Program-made: the position numbers and the translations under genes
Assembly: GCA_020073015.1 (NCBI GenBank)
Contig: JAIQFZ010000017.1
Location: 1-49,226 of the forward strand
Length of the DNA: 49,226 bases
From: Terriglobia bacterium
GTDB lineage: Bacteria > Acidobacteriota > Terriglobia > Terriglobales > Acidobacteriaceae
Direction of reading: 5' to 3'
The notes under the pieces: generated by a model
Told to the model about the DNA's origin: nothing
Database searches by the model: none
The model's input: the letters and a program-made list of their open reading frames with translations, nothing else
In this document: positions 43,742-49,226 of the stretch, one piece after another
Layout: each line of letters begins with the position of its first letter
How positions within the stretch are numbered: position 1 is the stretch's first letter

Positions 43742-44659
43742 ATGCAACTCTGGTTTGCCCGTGGAAGTGAAGTTACTATCCGCGAACAACTGGTCACGCA
43801 GGTCATCCTGGGTATCCTCAGCGACGACCTGGCCCCGGGTCAGCGCTTGCCCAGCACGCGAGAACTAGCGCGGCGCTTCCGACTTCATCCCAACACGGTC
43901 AGTGCCGGCTACCGCCAACTCGAACAGGAACGGTGGGTGGAGTTTCGCCATGGCAGCGGGGTCTATGTCCGGAGCCAAAAACCCGAAGGGTCGCACTCTT
44001 CCTCGCTCGCTCTGGATCAACTGATCGCCAAGCTCTTCCGCTCAGCGCGTGAACTCGGCGCTCCCCTTAGCACCGTGCGCTCCCGCTTGCGACAATGGCT
44101 GGAACTGCAGCCGCCCGATCATTTCCTGCTGATCGAACCCGACGAGGAACTGCGACGAATTCTGGCTGCGGAGATCGGGCAGGCCGTGGCTTTCCCGGTC
44201 CAGAGTTGCGATGTGCTGGACTGCCCGAAGACACCGGACGGCGCGATTCCGGTCGTGCTTCCAAATCGCGCCGCAGCCGTACGACAGGCGCTGCCGGAAG
44301 GCACCGACGTTCTCACGCTGCAGGTTCGCTCCGTCCCCACCTCGCTTGCGGGATGGCTGCCCGCCCCGTCCGGCACACTGCTCGGCATCGCATCCGGATG
44401 GCCGAATTTCCTGAAATTGGCACGCACTATTTTGCACGCCGCCGGTTTCCACCCGGACGCCCTGGTATTTCGCGACGCGCGCAAGGCGAACTGGCAGCGC
44501 GGCCTGCAGCAGACCGCGGCCGTGGTCTGCGACTCCGTCACCGCAACTCTGCTCCCCGCCGGCTGCCGGGCCATTCCCTTCCCCTTACTGTCGGAGTCTT
44601 CGATCGTGGAACTCCGTCGTTACGTGGAGTTCATCACCCGTCCGATCGAGTCATTGTGA
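43742..44659 (+). CDS. GntR-type transcriptional regulator (YtrA-like HTH) with unrecognised C-terminal domain
   Basis: 305 residues. Winged helix domain at about 8-75 (TIREQLVTQVILGILSDDL, LPSTRELARRFRLHPNTVS) ending with the wing FRHGSGVYV. The remaining 225 residues do not resemble the usual ligand domains (FCD, UTRA, aminotransferase); the pattern DVLTLQVRSVPTSLAGWL ... LFLKLARTILHAAGF hints at a Rossmann-like or periplasmic-binding-like fold. TTGCTA (43708-43713) and GATAGT (43731-43736) with 17-base spacing could form a promoter that ends almost at the ATG, so the message may be leaderless. Confidence 0.8.
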   Translation: MQLWFARGSEVTIREQLVTQVILGILSDDLAPGQRLPSTRELARRFRLHPNTVSAGYRQLEQERWVEFRHGSGVYVRSQKPEGSHSSSLALDQLIAKLFRSARELGAPLSTVRSRLRQWLELQPPDHFLLIEPDEELRRILAAEIGQAVAFPVQSCDVLDCPKTPDGAIPVVLPNRAAAVRQALPEGTDVLTLQVRSVPTSLAGWLPAPSGTLLGIASGWPNFLKLARTILHAAGFHPDALVFRDARKANWQRGLQQTAAVVCDSVTATLLPAGCRAIPFPLLSESSIVELRRYVEFITRPIESL

Positions 44660-44720
44660 CACTCGCAGAAGTGTCTTAACTCGGCACCCACAGCCGCACT
44701 GTGAGCGTTACGATCCGCTC

Positions 44721-45632
44721 ATGAACCTCCGCTATCAAACTCGCGTCTTGTTCTTGAGCTGTTGCCTGCTCGTTCTTGCCGCCTCGAGTGCGGCGCAGGT
44801 TGGGTTTCTGGCGGCCCTGAATCGCACTTCCAAAACGGCTTCTCCCATAAGCGAGGCGCCCGCCAGCGAGCCCGAGCCGGAACCCATCACGCTTCCCGCC
44901 GGCACGCATCTGCTCATGAAACTGCTCAGCCCTCTGCACACCACCTCCTCGACGCCCGGATCCGGGGTCTACCTCGAGACTGCGTTTCCCGTGGTTGCGA
45001 ACGGTCGCGTTGCGATTCCCGAACAGACTCGGGTGCTGGGAGTGGTGGCAGACGAGCGCCGGCCGGGCCGCGTGCAAGGCCGCGCCCAGATGCAACTCCG
45101 CTTCACGCAGTTGATTCTCCCCGACAACCGCACACTCCCCATCGTCGGAGGTCTGCAAAGCCTGCCCGGATCGAGCGCGAACCGCACCGTCGACAAAGAG
45201 GGCACACTGGAACCGGTGGACCAGATTGATGCGGATGTCTACACCATCGCCGGGGCGACCGGAGCAGGGCTTCTGGGCGGCGCCATGAGCCTCAGCCGGA
45301 ATGGCTTGCGCAACGGCTTTTTGATCGGTGCGGGGCTGGGTCTTGCCAAAGTGTTGTTTACGCGCGGCAACGAAATTTCCCTGCCCGTCGGCGCCAGGGT
45401 CGAGATGGTCCTGCACCACCCTCTTACGGTACAGCCAGCATCTCGATCGGCACTGGCCGTCAATCGCAGCCCGGATTCACCCAAGGAGAGCGACCGCCCC
45501 TCCATCCCCAAAGTGCAAAGCACCCATCCACGAAGAGCCACCATTCCCTGCCTGCGCGACGGTGTAACCCTCCGATGTGTCACTGCAGAAACTGTCGCAG
45601 TCTCGCAAGCCGAGCCGGGTAGTGATCGCTAG
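44721..45632 (+). CDS. Secreted protein with VirB10/TrbI-like segment
   Basis: 303 residues with a signal peptide (about 1-24, LSCCLLVLAASSAAQ). The central part, LPAGTHLLMKLLSPLHTT then VYLETAFPVVANGRVAIP, QTRVLGVVADERRPGRVQGR and LRFTQLILPDNRTLPI, resembles the beta-barrel repeats of VirB10/TrbI. A Gly/Ala-rich, possibly membrane-active stretch (ATGAGLLGGAMSLSRNG) follows. There are no other conjugation genes nearby, so a stand-alone envelope role is more likely than secretion of DNA. The C-terminus is low-complexity. Confidence 0.65.
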   Translation: MNLRYQTRVLFLSCCLLVLAASSAAQVGFLAALNRTSKTASPISEAPASEPEPEPITLPAGTHLLMKLLSPLHTTSSTPGSGVYLETAFPVVANGRVAIPEQTRVLGVVADERRPGRVQGRAQMQLRFTQLILPDNRTLPIVGGLQSLPGSSANRTVDKEGTLEPVDQIDADVYTIAGATGAGLLGGAMSLSRNGLRNGFLIGAGLGLAKVLFTRGNEISLPVGARVEMVLHHPLTVQPASRSALAVNRSPDSPKESDRPSIPKVQSTHPRRATIPCLRDGVTLRCVTAETVAVSQAEPGSDR

Positions 45633-45640
45633 TTGAAATC

Positions 45641-46118
45641 ATGAGACACACAAAACACATCCCATTCCGATTGGCGCCGCTCCTGCTGACCGCGACGAGC
45701 GCGTTGGCGCAGACCGGAGACTGGCAAGCAGTCAAGAATCTACCGCCCGGCACCCGAATCTCAGTCCGCCCTCACCGTCTCTTTCGCGACACATGCTTCT
45801 TTCTGAGTGCGACCGACGACCAACTGGTCTGTGGACGCCTTCTCCATCGTCATCCACGCATCATGATCGTTCTTCCCATTCCAAACGAGGTCGTCCACGA
45901 GCGTAAGAGGGTACGGGAAGTGCGCCTTGAGCATGCCGGTACCGTCAACTCGCCTGGCCGGAGCGGGAATCGGAGCGGGAATCGGAACCGCCCTCACCGC
46001 CGGCGCGAACAATGGAACAGTTCCTCGACTCACCCTCGGTGTCCTCGGCGCAGTGTTCGGCGCATCCTTAGGGAGTGAGTTCCCAATCATCCACGGCAAA
46101 GTGATCTATCGGCGATGA
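45641..46118 (+). pseudogene. Glycine-zipper secreted protein, split by a +1 frameshift
   Basis: Frame 1 (45641 onward) encodes a signal peptide and TGDWQAVKNLPPGTRISVRPH up to about VREVRLEH (45930). The natural continuation, a glycine zipper AGAGIGAGIGTALTAGANNG and the ending FPIIHGKVIYRR, lies in the frame of 45927-46118. The two frames join between about 45930 and 45957, consistent with one extra base. Acidobacterial relatives known to me keep both parts in one frame. It could be a real inactivation or a sequencing error. Confidence 0.62.
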
Positions 46119-46137
46119 CGGCGATGCATGGGAACCC

Positions 46138-46884
46138 GTGGCTTCGCTGGCAACTGGAAACCGGCGACTGATCTCATGCTACTCTTCCCTCAACGTGTCC
46201 CCGCGGCTCACCGAAATCTTTCAGACCAGCTACCGCGAGCTCCGTCCCCGCGCACCGGTGCCGCCCGTGCACATTCGGTTTTATCCATTCGTCTCCATCA
46301 ACAACACCATCCGCCTGCGCCAGGGAGAACTTTACGTTCGCCTCTCCGATCTGCTCGAAGGCGCGCCGGAACCCGTGCTGCATGCTATCGCGCACATCCT
46401 GCTGGCCAAGCTTTACCGCAAGCCGGTCGACCGCACCCAGAGCGCCCGCTACCGGCGCTATGTCGCCAGTCACGATATCTCCTCCAAGGCGCGCCTCGTC
46501 CGCCAGATGCGCGGACGCAAGCTCATCCACTCCGCCCGTGGCCACTACTACCATTTAGAGGAAATCTTCGAAGACCTGAACCGCCGCTTCTTCCACGGCC
46601 TGATGGGGCGCCCCCAACTCACCTGGAGCCAGAATCACGCCCGCAACAGCCTTGGTCATTACGACCCCGCGCACAACACCATCGTCATCAGCCGGATCTT
46701 CGACCATTCACAGGTTCCCAGATACGTGGTCGAGTACATCGTCTTCCACGAAATGCTTCACCTGAAACACCCGGTCAAGCTGCGCGGCAGCCGCAGGTGC
46801 GTGCATTCGGCGGAGTTTTCGGCGGAAGAGAAAATGTTTCCAGAACTGGAAGCAGCTACTAGGTTCTTGAAGCGGATCTACTGA
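46138..46884 (+). CDS. SprT-like zinc metalloprotein
   Basis: 248 residues from GTG 46138 (a later GTG at 46195 is possible). The zinc-peptidase motif HEMLH (His204, Glu205, His208) is in VFHEMLHLKHP, and a third ligand may be His223 in VHSAEF, as in SprT/YgjP-like proteins. The N-terminal 150 residues include a helix-rich region (APEPVLHAIAHILLAKLY) with an earlier His-Ala-Ile-Ala-His. There is no signal peptide, so it acts in the cytoplasm. Function in bacteria is largely unknown. Confidence 0.8.
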   Translation: MASLATGNRRLISCYSSLNVSPRLTEIFQTSYRELRPRAPVPPVHIRFYPFVSINNTIRLRQGELYVRLSDLLEGAPEPVLHAIAHILLAKLYRKPVDRTQSARYRRYVASHDISSKARLVRQMRGRKLIHSARGHYYHLEEIFEDLNRRFFHGLMGRPQLTWSQNHARNSLGHYDPAHNTIVISRIFDHSQVPRYVVEYIVFHEMLHLKHPVKLRGSRRCVHSAEFSAEEKMFPELEAATRFLKRIY

Positions 46885-46917
46885 GCTGTCATGGCGCGCG
46901 AAGCTCTTGTGCGGTAG

Positions 46918-47418
46918 TCAGCACTCCAGGAGAGCCCCCCAAAAATCCAAGTCCACATGGCCTCCGTTCAATTCTGAGATCCGAGCGAGGAATTTCTCCC
47001 GCTCGGCCTCAGTGACCGGGTTCGCCTCTTGTTCCACGGGCGTGCTGCGGCCAGTTGCCAACCGCGCAAACTCGTTCAATGAGGCAACAAAGGATTCGAT
47101 CGATAATGAGACACGCCTTGGATTCCATCTGCCTTGCCCGTTGAAATCGTGCAGAATCGGGAGGGCAGGGTCGCTCGTATCCAGTATCAAAGGATCACCG
47201 CAAGCGGTGTCGTGGCCAATGACAATCCAGTTTGGGTTCCACGCTCCATTCCTCGCGCTGGACAAGGCCGAGCCATCCCGCGCCACCGAGTACCCCATCT
47301 GTCCGTTTTCGATCTCGTCTAGTTTGAACAACAGTAAACCACCGACTCCAAAGTTGACCTCATCCGCCGCCAGCAAAGGGCGGATATCCCGGTACCGGGG
47401 AGGTATTGGTGGTGGCAT
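46918..47418 (-). CDS. SUKH (SMI1/KNR4) family protein
   Basis: 166 residues. The pattern GQMGYSVARDG ... WNPNWIVIGHDTACGDPLILD ... PALPILHDFNGQGRWNPRRVSLSIESFVASL matches the SUKH superfamily, which includes immunity proteins against contact-dependent and polymorphic toxins. No toxin gene is adjacent here. AAGGGAG lies just before the ATG at 47418. It may be an orphan immunity protein. Confidence 0.78.
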   Translation of the reverse strand: MPPPIPPRYRDIRPLLAADEVNFGVGGLLLFKLDEIENGQMGYSVARDGSALSSARNGAWNPNWIVIGHDTACGDPLILDTSDPALPILHDFNGQGRWNPRRVSLSIESFVASLNEFARLATGRSTPVEQEANPVTEAEREKFLARISELNGGHVDLDFWGALLEC

Positions 47419-47577
47419 CTCCCTTTCAGACTAGAGCACCCGGCGAGTATTTTTCCACTTCGCGAGTGCTGCTGAAAAACGCAGTTCGATGCTGCAGTTC
47501 CCCGTGTGATGCAGATCACGCCCACCCGTGACCTCTAGCGTTGACCGCACCCCTCCCAAAACCGTATCCTATCCATA

Positions 47578-47600
47578 TTGAAATTGAAATTCATTTTCAA
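47578..47600 (+). promoter_or_regulatory. Fur box upstream of the iron permease gene
   Basis: A 23-base palindrome centred on A47589: outer arms TTGAAA and TTTCAA around TGAAATTCA, with 10 of 11 base pairs matched (only 47584/47594 mismatched). It sits 22 bases before the FTR1-type start codon, where bound Fur would block transcription when iron is plentiful. Confidence 0.85.
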
Positions 47601-47622
47601 CTTGGGACAGGTGCTCTCTTAA

Positions 47623-48873
47623 ATGCTCCAGGCTTTTATCATCACCCTCCGCGAAGGCGTTGAGGCCGCCCTCATCGTGGGCATCACCCTCGCGTATCTG
47701 GCCAAGATCGGCCGCAACGACCTGCGCAAGTCCGTGTATACCGCCCTGGCCGCCGCCTTTGCCGGATCGATCGGCATTGCTGTCCTGCTCTCCCGCCTGA
47801 ATTGGAACCAGGACATCTTTGAAGGCTGGGTCATGCTGGTCGCCGCCGTCTTCGTTGTGACCATGATCATCTTCATGATGAAGACCGGCCGCAGGCTCAA
47901 AGGCGAGATCGAAGGCAAAATCGGCCTGTTCGCCCGCGACGACGCCTGGATCGGCCTCTTCCTGTTCGTTTTCCTGATGGTGCTGCGCGAGGGCGTCGAA
48001 ACGGTCCTGATTCTTTCCGCCGTGAAGCTGAACTCGACCGAACTGATGAGTTTCATCGGCACTGTTGTCGGCGTCGTCGTGGCCATCTTGTTCGGCGTGA
48101 TGTTCGTCAAGGGCAGCGTCAAGATCAACCTGCAGAAGTTCTTCAAAGTCACCACGGCCATCCTGTTCTTCGTTGCCGCGCAACTTCTGATCGGGGGCTT
48201 GCACGAACTTTCCGAAAACGGCGTGCTTCCCTCTTCCCGCGAAGAGATGGCCATCATCGGCCCCATCGTCCGGAACGAACTGTTCTTCCTCGTCACCATC
48301 CTTGTGCTGGCTGCACTGATGGTGCTGTTCGAAATGAAGAGCCGCCAACCGGTTGAACTACCGCCGGCCGGCGCCGCCCGCCGTAAGGCGCTCTGGACCG
48401 CCCGCCGCGAACGTCTCTGGATGGCGTCGGTCTACATCTGTTCGTTCCTGTTCATCGTCATGATCACCGCCAGCTTCATCTATGAAAAGAGCGCCAGCGC
48501 GCTTTCGCCCGCCACCGAAGTGACGTTTGTGAATGGCACCGTGGCCATCCCGGTGAAGCAGGTTTACGACGGCGACCTCCATCGCTTCGAAGCCAAGGAA
48601 GGCGGGGTCGAAATCCGCTTCTGGCTCTATCAGAAGCCCGACGGCAAAATCGCGACGCTGTTCGACGCCTGCGAAATCTGCGGCCCCGTGGGCTTCTACA
48701 AAGGAGCGCAGGGTGTGATCTGCAAGAACTGCGCGGCGCCGATCAATCCCCAATCGGTCGGCATGCCGGGCGGCTGCAACCCAATCCCGCTCAAAGCGCA
48801 GGTCACCGACGACGCAGTCATCATCTCTGAGGCGGATCTAGTGGCTGGCCGCCACTACTTCGAGCAGAAATAA
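47623..48873 (+). CDS. FTR1-type iron permease fused to a DUF2318 Cys-rich domain
   Basis: 416 residues. The N-terminal seven-helix FTR1/EfeU part has both REGVE iron-site motifs (10-14 and 122-126). The C-terminal part after about residue 290 is DUF2318-like with Cys350, 353, 367, 370 and 385 (CEICGPVGFY, VICKNC), predicted outside the membrane. In Campylobacter p19-type systems these are separate proteins. It is preceded by a Fur box and overlaps the following permease (TAATG). Probably imports ferrous or ferric iron with partner proteins encoded to the right of this window. Confidence 0.9.
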   Translation: MLQAFIITLREGVEAALIVGITLAYLAKIGRNDLRKSVYTALAAAFAGSIGIAVLLSRLNWNQDIFEGWVMLVAAVFVVTMIIFMMKTGRRLKGEIEGKIGLFARDDAWIGLFLFVFLMVLREGVETVLILSAVKLNSTELMSFIGTVVGVVVAILFGVMFVKGSVKINLQKFFKVTTAILFFVAAQLLIGGLHELSENGVLPSSREEMAIIGPIVRNELFFLVTILVLAALMVLFEMKSRQPVELPPAGAARRKALWTARRERLWMASVYICSFLFIVMITASFIYEKSASALSPATEVTFVNGTVAIPVKQVYDGDLHRFEAKEGGVEIRFWLYQKPDGKIATLFDACEICGPVGFYKGAQGVICKNCAAPINPQSVGMPGGCNPIPLKAQVTDDAVIISEADLVAGRHYFEQK

Positions 48874-49226
48874 TGTTCCCTCGCCTCGTCTACGAATCGT
48901 TTCGCAGACAGACCCGACGCAAGCTTCTCGCCGGAGTAGCCATCACGCTGGGTGTAGCGGTCGCGACTGCCATGATCGCGGTGGCCACCGACATCGGCGA
49001 CAAGATCAATCGCGAACTCCGCAGCTACGGCGCGAACCTCGTCGTCACGCCGCAGGAAGATACGCTCGACGTGGAGATCGGCGGCGTAAATCTGAAGCCG
49101 CCCAGCGACGGCGCCTTCCTCAACGAAGCCGACCTGCCTAAGATTCGCGGAACCTTCTGGCACCACAACATCGTCGGCTTCTCGCCCATGCTGCCCGTCC
49201 CGGTAAAACTCGGCAGTGGCCCCGGA
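48873..49226 (+). CDS. FtsX/MacB-type ABC permease, 3'-truncated by the window
   Basis: 118 visible residues, open to the right edge. It starts MFPRLVYESFRRQTRRKLLAG, then one membrane helix (about 20-40, AITLGVAVATAMIAV) and the start of an extracytoplasmic domain (GANLVVTPQEDTLDVEIGG), typical of MacB/FtsX permeases. Coupled to the FTR1-DUF2318 gene by TAATG. Comparable ABC permeases sit in the p19/FetMP-type iron uptake loci. Confidence 0.82.
   Translation, partial: MFPRLVYESFRRQTRRKLLAGVAITLGVAVATAMIAVATDIGDKINRELRSYGANLVVTPQEDTLDVEIGGVNLKPPSDGAFLNEADLPKIRGTFWHHNIVGFSPMLPVPVKLGSGPG

Noticed and set aside
1-49226. CRISPR array, prophage or insertion sequence
   Set aside because: I found no regularly spaced direct repeats of 25-40 bases, no transposase or integrase gene and no phage structural genes. 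The repeats present are short palindromes or heptamer runs.

Overview
The window looks like a chromosomal segment of an Acidobacteriota bacterium, most likely of the Terriglobia/Terriglobales type. This is an inference from high G+C, protein style, gene content (PilMNO-type cluster, UbiD, isoquinoline-oxidoreductase-like enzymes, DevBCA-like exporters) and many short palindromic repeats between genes. No database was searched.

Layout. 1-5073: a type IV pilus / type II secretion operon (PilB/GspE-like ATPase cut by the left edge, PilM-, PilN-, PilO- and PilP-like proteins, an atypical pseudopilin), closed by a strong terminator. 5130-9900: housekeeping and stress genes (ErpA-type Fe-S protein, geranylgeranyl-reductase-like flavoprotein, peroxiredoxin, VOC protein) and a HigBA toxin-antitoxin pair. 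9966-17123: a UbiD decarboxylase carrying a repeat insertion, then a two-subunit molybdenum hydroxylase followed directly by the molybdate transporter genes modABC. 17274-21477: a membrane glycosyltransferase, a DUF3467 protein, a small membrane protein and a secreted M28 peptidase with a PDZ domain.

21667-32011 is the most notable part. Nine tightly packed genes encode a membrane-bound group 4 type [NiFe]-hydrogenase (HyfB-, HyfC-, HyfG-, HyfH- and HyfI-like subunits plus the HycI-type protease). They sit with a FdhF-like protein whose catalytic Sec/Cys, His and Arg are all replaced, and with homologues of the beta and gamma subunits of NAD(P)-linked sulfhydrogenase. The set reads as a composite complex coupling NAD(P)H or another soluble donor to H2 and ion translocation, not as a formate hydrogenlyase.

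32171-37999: a major type IV pilin, tRNA-Leu(UAG), a methyltransferase, an orphan COX3-like protein, and a TetR-regulated DevBCA/MacB-like efflux operon with a clear operator over its promoter. 38346-47418: uvrA, three secreted coiled/TPR genes, a GntR-type regulator with an unrecognised C-terminal domain, a VirB10-like secreted protein, a frameshifted glycine-zipper gene, a SprT-like metalloprotein and a SUKH protein. 47578-49226: a near-perfect Fur box, an FTR1-DUF2318 fusion iron permease and the start of an ABC-type permease, cut by the right edge.

Several families of dispersed palindromic or tandem repeats run through the window. One double-hairpin family has three copies with compensatory stem changes, two of which are translated inside genes.
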